Below, piece after piece: positions 1 through 8,431 of a DNA stretch of 64,000 nt. Under the pieces are notes generated by a model that worked only from the letters and a program-made list of their open reading frames with translations, ran no database searches and was not told the DNA's origin. A program made the translations under genes and the position numbers. The number at the start of each line of letters is the position of its first letter. Positions within the stretch are counted from its first letter, which is position 1. Source of the stretch: an uncultured Eubacteriales bacterium (GTDB lineage: Bacteria > Bacillota > Clostridia > Christensenellales > Borkfalkiaceae); the NCBI GenBank assembly GCA_900543915.1, contig UQTB01000001.1, positions 1-64,000 of the forward strand, in the 5' to 3' direction.

Positions 1-19
1 GGCGTTCTGTTGCCATCGT

Positions 20-652
20 TTATTTTGTCCCGAAGATACGGTCTCCGGCGTCGCCCAGCCCGGGGACGATATAGCCGAATTCATTCAGTTTTTCGTCCAG
101 AGACGCACAGTAAACGGGGATCTCCGGATGCGCTGCGGTAAAGGCCTCGATGCCCTCCGGGGCGGCGATCATGCACATAAACTTGATATCCGTGCAGCCG
201 CGCTTTTTCAGGAGTTTTACCGCGTCGATCGCCGAGCCGCCCGTGGCAAGCATGGGGTCGCAGAGGATGATCTTGCGGTTTTTGATGTCGTCCGGCAGTT
301 TGCAGTAATATTCGTGGGGTTCCAGCGTTTTTTCGTCGCGGTAAAGACCGATGTGACCGATTTTCGCGGTCGGGAAAAGGGCGGAAATGCCGTTTACCAT
401 GCCGAGACCGGCGCGCAGGATAGGGACGATCGCCACGTCGTTGCAGGCGAGAACATTGCATTTCGCTGCGGCGATGGGCGTTTTAATCTCCACTTCTTTC
501 AGCGGAAGATCGCGGAAAACCTCGTAAGCCATCAGCATGGCGATTTCCTCGACGAGTTCTCTGAACTGCTTGGAAGAGGTGTTTACGTCGCGCAGAAGGG
601 AAATTTTGTGAGTGATCAGCGGGTGTTGAAAAATAGTTACGTTTTCTCTCAT
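20..652 (-). CDS. upp: Uracil phosphoribosyltransferase
   Basis: Cytoplasmic pyrimidine salvage enzyme making UMP from uracil and PRPP. The 210-residue length is normal for the family. The PRPP-binding loop DPMLATGGS lies at residues 132-140, and the C-terminal part ends with the expected GLGDAGDR uracil-binding stretch. It lies downstream of spoVG on the same strand, separated from it by a small hairpin terminator, so it may have its own weak promoter in the 50-base gap or depend on read-through. Identification is from family motifs and is secure. Confidence 0.97.
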   Translation of the reverse strand: MRENVTIFQHPLITHKISLLRDVNTSSKQFRELVEEIAMLMAYEVFRDLPLKEVEIKTPIAAAKCNVLACNDVAIVPILRAGLGMVNGISALFPTAKIGHIGLYRDEKTLEPHEYYCKLPDDIKNRKIILCDPMLATGGSAIDAVKLLKKRGCTDIKFMCMIAAPEGIEAFTAAHPEIPVYCASLDEKLNEFGYIVPGLGDAGDRIFGTK

Positions 653-673
653 GTGTTTTACCTCTGTTTCTCA

Positions 674-700
674 TAAAAAAAGCCGTAAGCCGGCTTTTTT
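674..700 (-). terminator. Terminator after spoVG
   Basis: Read on the minus strand, the 5-bp stem AGCCG/CGGCT (681-695) is followed by a run of seven T. It directly follows the spoVG stop codon and precedes upp. The stem is short, so read-through into upp is plausible. Confidence 0.7.
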
Positions 701-702
701 CT

Positions 703-969
703 TTATTCCGAAGCGGTTTCGGCAGAATAGGCATTCAGAACCGACTGAACCAAAACCTCTCTCGTTTCCGTGTTGATGGGGTGTGCGATGTCTTTGAATG
801 TCCCGTCTTTGCCTTTTCTGCTGGGCATCGCGATGAAAAAACCGTCGGGGCCGTCGATGATCTTGATGTCGTGAACGACGAAACACTCGTCGAACGTCAC
901 GGAAGCGACGCCTTTCAGCTTGCTGTCTTCGTTTTTGACCAGGCGGACGCGCACATCTGTTATTTTCAT
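703..969 (-). CDS. spoVG: Septation/regulatory protein SpoVG
   Basis: Small (88 aa) nucleic-acid-binding regulator, widely conserved in Firmicutes and linked to sporulation, septation and envelope gene control. The sequence begins [11 protein letters not shown] and contains the conserved segments [17 protein letters not shown] and [17 protein letters not shown] typical of the family. It is transcribed divergently from murC. A good sigma-A-like promoter lies upstream, and a GAGAGGTAAGG-type ribosome-binding site precedes the ATG. Confidence 0.97.
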   Translation of the reverse strand: MKITDVRVRLVKNEDSKLKGVASVTFDECFVVHDIKIIDGPDGFFIAMPSRKGKDGTFKDIAHPINTETREVLVQSVLNAYSAETASE

Positions 970-1002
970 ATTACCTTACCTCTCTTATCCTATATTATTT
1001 TT

Positions 1003-1031
1003 ATTGTAGCACATAACGCGCAAGATTTCAA
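1003..1031 (-). promoter_or_regulatory. Promoter of spoVG
   Basis: On the minus strand TTGAAA (1026-1031) and TACAAT (1003-1008) are separated by exactly 17 bases, about 35 bases upstream of the spoVG ATG. This is a vegetative sigma-A pattern; I do not see a sigma-H type signature. Confidence 0.75.
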
Positions 1032-1113
1032 TAGGGTTTTAAAAAGTTTTTGCCTATTTGCGAAAAAAGTTTTTCTGTGTCAAAAATTGTCTGTCCGCGG
1101 CATAAAATGAAGT

Positions 1114-2463
1114 ATGATTTCAGGTGTTTTCAAAAAAAACAGGCGCTTTCACTTTATCGGAATCGGGGGCGTCAGCATGAGCGGACTGGCACAGTTTTGC
1201 CTGAAAGCGGGCTGTCGGGTGAGCGGAAGCGATACCGTTGTGTCCGATTATACAGGGAGGCTTGCAGAATCCGGCGTGAAGATTTTTATCGGCCATGCCC
1301 GGAAAAACGTCCGCGGGGCGGAAGTCGTTATCTATAATTCGGCGATTGCAGAGGACAATCCGGAACTGTGCGCCGCCCGCGACAACGGAAAACTGATTCT
1401 CAAGAGAAGCGAGCTGCTGGGGGAAATTCTCTCTCTTTATTCCAGGAGAATCTGCGTTGCGGGGTGTCACGGAAAGACCACAGTCACCGCAATGCTGACG
1501 CAGATCTTCCGGTACGCGGGGGAAGATCCCGCGTATTTCATCGGGGGAAACGCTCTGGATTTCGGCAATGCGGGCATTTCCTTCTCCGGGACGGCGATTG
1601 CGGAAGCGTGCGAATTCCGCCGCAATTTTCTCGATTTAAATCCCAATTTCGCAGTTATTACCAACATCGACGACGATCATATGGATTGTTATCGGGATCT
1701 GGCGGATCTGACGGATTCTTACCGCAGATTCGGAGAAAACGCGCTCTGTTTTATCAATGCGGACGATAAAAATGCCCGTTCGGTCAGGAAACCGGGCGAT
1801 ATCACTTACGGGATAAAATCAAATGCGGATTACCGCGCGCTGCATGTGAGCAGCAGGCAGGAACGCTATTCGTTCGATTTTATGCGGGGGAGCGAATGCG
1901 CTGCGCCGATCGGGCTGAACGTGGTGGGGGAGTACAACGTCGCAAATGCGCTCGCCGCCGCAGCTGCTGCCGACAGACTCGGCGTTCCGCCGGAGACGAT
2001 TGCCAGGGCATTGCGGGATTTTCGTGGGGTAGAGCGGAGAAACGAATTCTTGGGGGAATGGTGCGGGGCGGAGTGCTACGCCGATTACGCGCATCATCCG
2101 CGGGAAATTGCGGCATCTTTGGAGACCTTCCACAAACTGGCCGGCGAAAAGCTGGTCGTTGTCTTCCAGCCGCACACCTACTCCAGAACGCGTCTATTAT
2201 TCGGGGAGTTTCTCGAGGTCCTGCAAGAAGAACCCCGCCTGATTTTATACGCCTCTTATGCGGCGCGCGAGCCTTATGACGTGGCCGGCAGCGCATATAC
2301 GCTGAAGCGCGCGCTTCCCGCCGCGGAATATGCGGATACGCCCGAGCGCCTGGCAGATAAACTGCAAGAAATGCTCCGCGCGGATGATAAACTTCTGATT
2401 CTGGGCGCGGGAGATCTCTATGAAATCGTGAAGAAAAGACGAAAGGAAAAAAAGCCGCTGTAA
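1114..2463 (+). CDS. murC: UDP-N-acetylmuramate--L-alanine ligase
   Basis: Cytoplasmic peptidoglycan precursor enzyme adding L-Ala to UDP-MurNAc with ATP. The Rossmann-like start HFIGIGG is at residues 13-19, and the Mur-ligase P-loop GCHGKTT is at 117-123 (Cys replaces the more common Thr). The segment EACEFRRNFL and the NIDDDHMD metal/nucleotide segment follow, then the C-terminal DYAHHP motif. The length of 449 aa is normal. No strong ribosome-binding site is seen before the ATG. The last codons and the stop codon are built into a terminator hairpin shared with the convergent ATPase gene. Confidence 0.96.
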   Translation: MISGVFKKNRRFHFIGIGGVSMSGLAQFCLKAGCRVSGSDTVVSDYTGRLAESGVKIFIGHARKNVRGAEVVIYNSAIAEDNPELCAARDNGKLILKRSELLGEILSLYSRRICVAGCHGKTTVTAMLTQIFRYAGEDPAYFIGGNALDFGNAGISFSGTAIAEACEFRRNFLDLNPNFAVITNIDDDHMDCYRDLADLTDSYRRFGENALCFINADDKNARSVRKPGDITYGIKSNADYRALHVSSRQERYSFDFMRGSECAAPIGLNVVGEYNVANALAAAAAADRLGVPPETIARALRDFRGVERRNEFLGEWCGAECYADYAHHPREIAASLETFHKLAGEKLVVVFQPHTYSRTRLLFGEFLEVLQEEPRLILYASYAAREPYDVAGSAYTLKRALPAAEYADTPERLADKLQEMLRADDKLLILGAGDLYEIVKKRRKEKKPL

Positions 2464-2473
2464 AGCGGCTTTT
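2449..2473. terminator. Bidirectional terminator containing the murC stop codon
   Basis: AGCCGCT (2453-2459), loop GTAA, AGCGGCT (2464-2470), flanked by an A-run on the left and a T-run on the right. It can terminate murC on the plus strand and the P-type ATPase gene on the minus strand. The murC TAA stop lies in the loop. Confidence 0.85.
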
Positions 2474-2478
2474 CCCGT

Positions 2479-5268
2479 TTAATGGATATATTTGTTCTTC
2501 GGCTTTTTAGGCTGCAGCCTCAGCTTTTCCGCCAGATTCTGCAGCATTGCGGAGAGGGGAACGTCGATCAGGACAATACACACGACGATGAGAATGTGCT
2601 GCCAGTATTCCGAGAGGGGAGACATCGCTTCCGAAAGTCCCAAAAACTCCGATCCGTACATACAGCAGAAGATGGACCATATAAGCGTAATCACCAGCAC
2701 GAGCGAGAACAGAACCGAACGGAAAACGTTGAACGGCTGACAGATGCGGAAGAGCATGATCAGCCCGGCGTATGTCATCGCGTATACCTGCATGGCGATG
2801 TAGATCTGCGGACTAACGGCTTCAAATCCGAGCAGAGACTGCGCCAGCTGCACCAGCATGACGCTGAAGACCATCAGGAATGCGCCCGGCAGAGCTCGGC
2901 TTATGACGAAACTGATAAATTTTCCTTCCACCCGGTTATCGTTTGCCTGAAACGAAAGCCCTGCGGAGGCCAGCCCGATGATGATAATTTCCAGAAAGAG
3001 CATCATGGACGGCGTAAACGGATAGCTCTTATTCGGAATGATGAGCATCAGAACGGATAAGAACATTGTGAACATCGTCTTCATCAGATAGAGGGAGGCG
3101 GAATGCTGTATGTTGTTGATGACGCGCCGCCCCTCGTGCACGACCTTCGGCATGGATGAGAAATTGGAATCCATCAGAACGAGATGGGATACGTTCCGCG
3201 CCGCATCGCTTCCCGAAGCGACGGTAATCGCACAGTCAGCTTCCTTCAGTGCGAGGATATCGTTGACGCCGTCGCCCGTCATGGCGACAGTGCGCCCGGC
3301 TGACTTCATCGATTTGATGAGGATCGCCTTCTGTTCGGGCGTGACGCGTCCGAAGACCGTATATTTGCTGGCGACATTCATGACGTCCCGATCGCTCAGC
3401 CCCTCCAGGCTGATGTAATCTTCCGCGCCCTCGATGCCGACGCGCCGCGCGACTTCGGAGACGGTTACGGGGTTGTCGCCGGAAATGACCTTAACGGCGA
3501 CGTCGTTGTCTTTAAACCACTGTATGGTAGCCACCGTGTCTTCCCGGATATTATCCGTTATGGTGATCAAAGCGATGGCTTTCATGTTGGCGGGAACGTT
3601 GTTGTCCGCCGTTATGCCGTTTTTGGAGTAGGCGAGCACCAGTACCCTCAGGCCCATCGAGGCATACTGGTTGATCATTTTGCTGAGTTTTTCCGGAATC
3701 TCTTTGAGCACGAATTCCGGCGCTCCGAAGGCATAGGTCCCTTCTTCAAAAAAAGTTACCGCAGAGAGTTTCCGCGCCGAACTGAAGGGGAGAATTTTCA
3801 CCGCTTTCAGCGAGTTGTTGTGGCCGAAATGATTGTACAGGGCGATCGAGGTCTGATTGTTGTCGTTCAGCGCGCAGAGCATGGAGCCCATAATCTCGCT
3901 GATGGTATTCGATGTATTGTTGTTCAGAATGATGCAGTCGCTCACTTTCATTCTGCCGTCCGTGATCGTCCCGGTCTTATCCAGACAAAGGACGTCCACG
4001 CGCGCCAGCATTTCAAGGGAATAAAGGTCCTGCGTCAGCGTGTTGTTGCGGGCGAGGCGGATTACGCCGACCGCAAGCGCCATGCTGGTCAGAAGCAGCA
4101 TCCCGGAGGGAATCATGCCGATGATCACGGTCGCCGTCAGTTTGACCGCCTCGTTTACGCCCACGACGGCGTTGTTTTTGAGGAACATCAGAATGGCGAT
4201 CGGAATGATAATGATGCCGACGATCGTGATGATCATCTTCATGGAGTGCATCAATTCGGAATGCGGCTTTTTATATTTTTTCGCCTTTGCGGAGAGTTTC
4301 TCCACATAGTTTTCTTTCCCGATTTTCTCCGCGCGCGCCCGGCAGTTGCCGCCCGTGACAAAACTGCCCGCATACAGCATATCTCCGGCCTGTTTGCGGA
4401 CGGAAACGGATTCGCCCGTCAAAAGCGACTCGTTGACCTCGATGGAACCCTCCATGACGATGCAGTCGGTGGAAATCTGATTCCCGATGGAAAAACTGAT
4501 GACGTCGTCCAAGACGATCTCGCGCGTGGAAATCTCTTTCTCCACGCCGTTTCTGATGACGTGCGTCGATCGCGACGAAATGAGAGACAGCTTTTCCACC
4601 GTCCGTTTCGCCCGGATTTCCTGAATAATGCCGATTAAGATATTCGCGAGAAAAATGAGTACGAAAAAGAAATTGGAAAGTTCGGCGTGCACGCATGCGA
4701 GCGCCACCGCAACGATGGCGCAGAGCAGGTTAAAAAACGTGCAGATATTGCCGACGAAGATACTTTTGTAAGATTTGGAATATTTCTGTGCGACAAAGTT
4801 GACCAGATCGTGATTGTACCGTTCGGTCAGCTGTTCGTCGTTCAGTCCCTGATCGGGAGCGGGATTATAGCGCTCCGCCTGATCGAGGGGGAGGGGCTGA
4901 AACTTTTTGCGCTTCTTCTTCAGGTTTTTAAAGTAGTCCACCGTGGAACGGTAGATCGTGACGAAAGCGCTGTCCGACCGTTCGGTTCCGCCGAACTCAT
5001 CCGCGGGCTGCGTCGGTTCCGCTTCGCTTTTCTTTTTTTTCTTCTTTTTTTCCGGTTTTTCGGGCATGACGACAGGCGGCTGCGTCTCAGCCTCTGCCGC
5101 AGCGGGGGCCGCCGCGCCGTCTTCCGGAAGGATCTCGATGGCGGCGGGCTTCGGGGAAACTTTGTTCCGCTGTCCGCTCCGTCCGGCCGTTTCGGTAACG
5201 TTTACGGACGTATCTTCGATCGTCGCCGGCTCCTCGGGAGAAGTTGTCGTCTTTTTCGTCTTGCTCAT
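2479..5268 (-). CDS. Cation-type P-type ATPase (CtpE-like)
   Basis: Membrane transport ATPase of the HAD/P-type superfamily, 929 aa. It has the actuator TGES motif (residues 284-287), the phosphorylation site DKTGT (430-434) and the hinge TGDGVND. Several hydrophobic helices lie around residues 170-215, 345-405 and in the C-terminal 200 residues. The transmembrane motif before the P domain reads IPSGM (386-390) instead of the common PEGL, as in the poorly characterised CtpE-like group, so the transported ion is not clear from sequence. The first 100 residues are low-complexity, rich in Ala/Glu/Pro/Thr with a lysine run at 74-80, and are not part of the family core. It starts 16 bases after leuS on the same strand with a good AAGGAAGGA ribosome-binding site, so the two are probably cotranscribed. 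Confidence 0.88.
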   Translation of the reverse strand: MSKTKKTTTSPEEPATIEDTSVNVTETAGRSGQRNKVSPKPAAIEILPEDGAAAPAAAEAETQPPVVMPEKPEKKKKKKKSEAEPTQPADEFGGTERSDSAFVTIYRSTVDYFKNLKKKRKKFQPLPLDQAERYNPAPDQGLNDEQLTERYNHDLVNFVAQKYSKSYKSIFVGNICTFFNLLCAIVAVALACVHAELSNFFFVLIFLANILIGIIQEIRAKRTVEKLSLISSRSTHVIRNGVEKEISTREIVLDDVISFSIGNQISTDCIVMEGSIEVNESLLTGESVSVRKQAGDMLYAGSFVTGGNCRARAEKIGKENYVEKLSAKAKKYKKPHSELMHSMKMIITIVGIIIIPIAILMFLKNNAVVGVNEAVKLTATVIIGMIPSGMLLLTSMALAVGVIRLARNNTLTQDLYSLEMLARVDVLCLDKTGTITDGRMKVSDCIILNNNTSNTISEIMGSMLCALNDNNQTSIALYNHFGHNNSLKAVKILPFSSARKLSAVTFFEEGTYAFGAPEFVLKEIPEKLSKMINQYASMGLRVLVLAYSKNGITADNNVPANMKAIALITITDNIREDTVATIQWFKDNDVAVKVISGDNPVTVSEVARRVGIEGAEDYISLEGLSDRDVMNVASKYTVFGRVTPEQKAILIKSMKSAGRTVAMTGDGVNDILALKEADCAITVASGSDAARNVSHLVLMDSNFSSMPKVVHEGRRVINNIQHSASLYLMKTMFTMFLSVLMLIIPNKSYPFTPSMMLFLEIIIIGLASAGLSFQANDNRVEGKFISFVISRALPGAFLMVFSVMLVQLAQSLLGFEAVSPQIYIAMQVYAMTYAGLIMLFRICQPFNVFRSVLFSLVLVITLIWSIFCCMYGSEFLGLSEAMSPLSEYWQHILIVVCIVLIDVPLSAMLQNLAEKLRLQPKKPKNKYIH

Positions 5269-5284
5269 ATTCCTTCCTTATCTG

Positions 5285-7726
5285 TTATACGATGATGTTG
5301 ATCAGCCGATTGGGAATAACGATCAGCTTTTTGATTTCCTTACCGTCCAGCGCGGCGGTGATTTTTTCGTCGTTTAACAGGATCTCCTTGATTTCCTCCT
5401 GAGAAACGCCGTTTGGTAGCATCAGTTTCCCGCGCATTTTGCTGTTGATCTGTACCGCTACTTCCGTTTCGTCCTTTACGAGCGCAGACTCGTCGCACAC
5501 CGGATAGGATGCCGTAAATACGGACTTTTTATTACCGCATGCTTCCCAGAGCTCTTCCGAAAAGTGGGGTGCACAGGGCGCCAGAAGCAAGATAAAATCC
5601 GCAAGCGATTCTTTCAGCAGTTTTATGTTTTTCTCTTCTTCAGGCAGCGCGTCGTATTTCGCGAGCGCGTTCGTAAATTCCATCAGGCGGGCAACCGCAG
5701 TATTGAAGGAGAAATGATCCATGTCGCGGTCCACGCATTTGATCGCGTAATTGCGCGCGTATAAAAGGTCTTTCTCCGCCTTTCCGATCTTGCTGTTTTT
5801 CGGGCTTTTATCGGCTTTTTCTTCGATGATCGCCCGTGCAACCCGCTCAGCCCGGTCCAGATATTTTGCAATCGCCTTGATTCCGTCTGAATTCCAGGGA
5901 CCTCCTTCCGTGTAGGAAAACCCGAACATCAGGTACATGCGGAATACGTCCGATCCGTAAACGGAGATATAGTCGTCGGGAGAGACGATGTTCCCGCGGG
6001 ACTTGGACATTCTCATGCCGTCCGGTCCCAAAATTACGCCCTGATGAATGAGAGAACGGAAGGGTTCGCTGAAATTGAGGTAGCCCATGTCGCGGAGCGC
6101 TTTGGTGATAAACCGCGAATACAGCAGGTGCATGCAGGCGTGTTCCGCTCCGCCGACGTACTTATCCACCGGCAGCATCTTGTTGATGAGATCGGAGTTG
6201 AACGGTTCTTTTGCATTGTTTGCGTCCGGGTATCGGAGATAATACCAGCTGGAGCAGACGAACGTATCCAGCGTGTCGGGATCTCTGTGCGCGTCTCCGC
6301 CGCAGACCGGGCACTTGACGTTCATAAAGCTCTCGCATTTAGCGAGCGGCGATTTTCCGTCCGGTTTGAATTCCACGTCGTACGGGAGTTTCACGGGGAG
6401 ATCTTTATAGGGAACGGGGACAATGCCGCACTTGTCACAGTGAATGACGGGAATCGGTGCTCCCCAGTATCTCTGGCGGGAAACCAGCCAGTCTCTCAGT
6501 CTGTAATTGATTTTCGGTTCACCGGCGCCCATCTTCACGAGTTTCGCAATGATCGCTTTTTTCCCTTCTTCCACCGTGAGACCGTCGAATTCCTGGCTGT
6601 TCATCAGGATCCCGTCTTCGGTGTAAGGGAGATCGGTGTTGCCGGAGGGATTGCTGATGACGCGCATCAGGGGGAGACCGTATTTCTGCGCAAAGGCGAA
6701 ATCCCTTTCATCATGTGCGGGAACTCCCATCACGGCGCCCGTTCCGTAAGAATACAGCACGTAATCGGCGGCATAGATGGGGACTTTCTTTCCGTTGATG
6801 GGATTGATCGCGTACGCTCCGATAAAAACCCCCGTTTTTTCACGCGTAGTGGAGAGGCGCTCGATTTCGTTGGTCTTCGCCGTATTTTCCACATAAGCGA
6901 GAACGTCCGCCTTCTGTTCTTCGGTCGTCAGCTTCTGAACAAGGGGATGTTCGGGGGCAAGGACGACATAAGAGACGCCGAACAGAGTATCCGCCCGCGT
7001 CGTAAACACGCGGAATTTATCTCCGCTCTCGCAGGTAAATTCAACCTCGCCGCCGAAGGATTTTCCGATCCAGTTGCGCTGCATCGCTTTGGTGTGTTCG
7101 GGCCAGTCGATATCGTTCAGGCCCTGCAGCAGTTCTTCGGCGTACTTGGTGATCTTAAAAAACCACTGCGTCAGATTTTTTTTGACGACCGTCGTGCCGC
7201 AGCGCTCGCAGGCGCCGTCCACAACCTGTTCGTTTGCAAGCACCGTGTTGCAGGAAGGGCACCAGTTGACGGGCGCTTCCTTGCGGTAAGCGAGTCCGTT
7301 CTCGTATAACTTCAGGAAGAGCCACTGCGTCCATTTGTAATAATCTTCCTGACAGGTTTTAATCTCTGCGCTCCAATCGAACATCGCCCCCATGGCTTTC
7401 AGCTGTTTTTCCATGGTTTCGATGTTTTTCAGCGTGGAATCCTGCGGATGAATTCCCGTTTTGATCGCATAGTTTTCAGCGGGCAGACCGAACGCGTCGA
7501 ATCCCATCGGCTGAAAAACCTCGTATCCTTTCAGCTTTTTATAACGGGCGAAACTGTCTGTCAGCCCGTAGTTGTACCAATGGCCGACATGCAGCTTGGC
7601 TCCGGATGGATAGGAAAACATTTCCAGGCAATAATATTTTTTGGAAATTTCCTTATGATTAAAGGTATTGCTTTTGTCTTTCTCCCAGAAGTCCTGCCAT
7701 TTTTTCTCAACTTTCTTCATGTCCAT
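5285..7726 (-). CDS. leuS: Leucyl-tRNA synthetase
   Basis: Class I aminoacyl-tRNA synthetase charging tRNA-Leu. The HIGH-type motif HVGH follows the SYPSGAKL segment near residue 47, zinc-knuckle cysteines CPSC and CERC follow, the editing domain is present, and the KMSKS-type motif is MRMSKSRGN. The length of about 813 aa is normal. A GTG at 7756 could extend the protein by 10 residues. I prefer the ATG at 7726 because the mapped promoter would put the transcript start only about ten bases before that GTG, while a GGAGG lies between GTG and ATG; an ATG at 7720 is also possible. No T-box leader is visible upstream. Confidence 0.96.
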   Translation of the reverse strand: MDMKKVEKKWQDFWEKDKSNTFNHKEISKKYYCLEMFSYPSGAKLHVGHWYNYGLTDSFARYKKLKGYEVFQPMGFDAFGLPAENYAIKTGIHPQDSTLKNIETMEKQLKAMGAMFDWSAEIKTCQEDYYKWTQWLFLKLYENGLAYRKEAPVNWCPSCNTVLANEQVVDGACERCGTTVVKKNLTQWFFKITKYAEELLQGLNDIDWPEHTKAMQRNWIGKSFGGEVEFTCESGDKFRVFTTRADTLFGVSYVVLAPEHPLVQKLTTEEQKADVLAYVENTAKTNEIERLSTTREKTGVFIGAYAINPINGKKVPIYAADYVLYSYGTGAVMGVPAHDERDFAFAQKYGLPLMRVISNPSGNTDLPYTEDGILMNSQEFDGLTVEEGKKAIIAKLVKMGAGEPKINYRLRDWLVSRQRYWGAPIPVIHCDKCGIVPVPYKDLPVKLPYDVEFKPDGKSPLAKCESFMNVKCPVCGGDAHRDPDTLDTFVCSSWYYLRYPDANNAKEPFNSDLINKMLPVDKYVGGAEHACMHLLYSRFITKALRDMGYLNFSEPFRSLIHQGVILGPDGMRMSKSRGNIVSPDDYISVYGSDVFRMYLMFGFSYTEGGPWNSDGIKAIAKYLDRAERVARAIIEEKADKSPKNSKIGKAEKDLLYARNYAIKCVDRDMDHFSFNTAVARLMEFTNALAKYDALPEEEKNIKLLKESLADFILLLAPCAPHFSEELWEACGNKKSVFTASYPVCDESALVKDETEVAVQINSKMRGKLMLPNGVSQEEIKEILLNDEKITAALDGKEIKKLIVIPNRLINIIV

Positions 7727-7773
7727 AGGAAATCCGATTCCTCCGCATTCTAACACTCACGAATATTTCTATA

Positions 7774-7802
7774 ATTATACAACTTTATCAGACAATAGTC
7801 AA
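7774..7802 (-). promoter_or_regulatory. Promoter of leuS
   Basis: Minus-strand TTGACT (7797-7802) and a perfect TATAAT (7774-7779) separated by 17 bases, just upstream of leuS. A strong sigma-A type match that supports the internal ATG start of leuS. Confidence 0.85.
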
Positions 7803-7909
7803 GAAGATAGAAAAGCATTCGGCGGCGAAAGCAAATATTATGTTTTGAAGAGCGAAGATGTTAAAAGAGTCAAGCTGGGTATTGATTCCAAAAACGCTAT
7901 TTCAGTATA

Positions 7910-7956
7910 GCGATTGGTCGGCGAAGCCGCAATCGCGTCACACGCAACCTTGCGTG
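7910..7956. other. Two adjacent hairpins upstream of leuS
   Basis: GCGATTG (7910-7916) pairs with CAATCGC (7930-7936), with an inner CGGC/GCCG stem. Immediately after it CACGCA (7941-7946) pairs with TGCGTG (7951-7956) around ACCT. Neither is followed by a T-run on either strand. They sit between the leuS promoter and the old tRNA-Trp terminator; function unknown. The rest of the 7757-8233 gap holds the leuS promoter, the att repeat, a terminator and the toxin-antitoxin promoter; I see no gene in it. Confidence 0.5.
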
Positions 7957-7963
7957 GAGAATT

Positions 7964-8000
7964 AAAAAAAGAAAACGCTCTGATCTGAATCAAAGCGTTT
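7964..8000 (-). terminator. Original tRNA-Trp terminator, displaced
   Basis: On the minus strand, AAACGCT/AGCGTTT arms (7973-7979 and 7994-8000) with a mostly paired interior are followed by a T-rich tract. It abuts the truncated tRNA-Trp copy at 8000, exactly where the terminator of an uninterrupted tRNA-Trp gene would lie. The island now separates it from the intact gene. Confidence 0.75.
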
Positions 8001-8018
8001 GGCAGGGGAGACGCGATT
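8000..8018. repeat. attL-type direct repeat (tRNA-Trp 3' fragment)
   Basis: An exact copy of the last 19 bases of tRNA-Trp, not followed by the rest of a tRNA. Identity ends on both sides (7999 T versus 11136 A; 8019 A versus 11156 C). Confidence 0.88.
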
Positions 8019-8035
8019 ATCCCGAAAGGCTAAAA

Positions 8036-8147
8036 TTTCATAAAAACAGGCAAAAAAGCCCCGAAAATGCTTAAAAACGGCGTTTTTGGGGCTAAAATTT
8101 TTTAATTTTTTCGAAATTTTCTAAAATTTTTGGGCAACTTTATGAAA
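8036..8147. repeat. 9-bp inverted repeat around a terminator
   Basis: TTTCATAAA at 8036-8044 and TTTATGAAA at 8139-8147 face each other across the hairpin at 8057-8093. They lie just inside the left end of the island. They may be recombinase arm sites or chance in AT-rich DNA. Confidence 0.3.
8051..8103. terminator. Terminator-like hairpin inside the island
   Basis: AGCCCC (8057-8062) pairs with GGGGCT (8088-8093), extended by A/T pairs. Six T follow on the minus strand and a T-rich tract on the plus strand, so it may act in both directions and insulate the toxin-antitoxin promoter. Confidence 0.6.
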
Positions 8148-8187
8148 CAGTAATTACAATGAATTTTAATGTAAATAAAAATGCTTA

Positions 8188-8216
8188 TTGACATTTCTAT
8201 TTTGTTTTGCTATAAT
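8188..8216 (+). promoter_or_regulatory. Promoter of the antitoxin/HipA-like pair
   Basis: Consensus TTGACA (8188-8193) and consensus TATAAT (8211-8216) with a 17-base spacer, 18 bases before the antitoxin start codon. A very strong match, as expected for an autoregulated toxin-antitoxin operon. Confidence 0.88.
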
Positions 8217-8233
8217 ATAATCAGAGGTAGATT

Positions 8234-8431
8234 ATGACTGAAAAAAACTTGCTGAATAATTTGGTTTCGGTTACGATGTTTAATCAAGGACAGGCGTCAA
8301 AAATATTCAATCGCTTGCAAGACGAGAAACAAATTGTCGTATTAAAAAATAATGTTCCGACTGCGGTCTTACTGTCGCCGGACGAGTATGACAGGCTGTT
8401 AAGTCGTGCTGAAATTGGGGAGAAAAAGTAA
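8234..8431 (+). CDS. Phd/YefM-type antitoxin
   Basis: A 65-aa protein with the compact Phd/YefM fold signature: an N-terminal segment ending in ASKIFNRLQ, the beta strand IVVLKNNVPTAVLLSP and the helix EYDRLL. Proteins of this family bind their promoter and neutralise a partner toxin. The stop codon overlaps the ATG of the HipA-like gene (TAATG), indicating translational coupling. Pairing with a HipA-like kinase rather than a RelE/Doc toxin is unusual. Family assignment is by pattern only. Confidence 0.8.
   Translation: MTEKNLLNNLVSVTMFNQGQASKIFNRLQDEKQIVVLKNNVPTAVLLSPDEYDRLLSRAEIGEKK

Noticed and set aside
1090..1113. TAAAAT as a murC promoter -10
   Set aside because: It ends only five bases before the ATG and has no -35 at suitable distance.
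7668..7910. 80-codon plus-strand frame upstream of the island
   Set aside because: Overlaps leuS antisense and the leuS promoter; no ribosome-binding site or family similarity.
7757..7970. T-box leader upstream of leuS
   Set aside because: No T-box sequence or specifier/antiterminator arrangement is seen, and the promoter lies too close to the gene.
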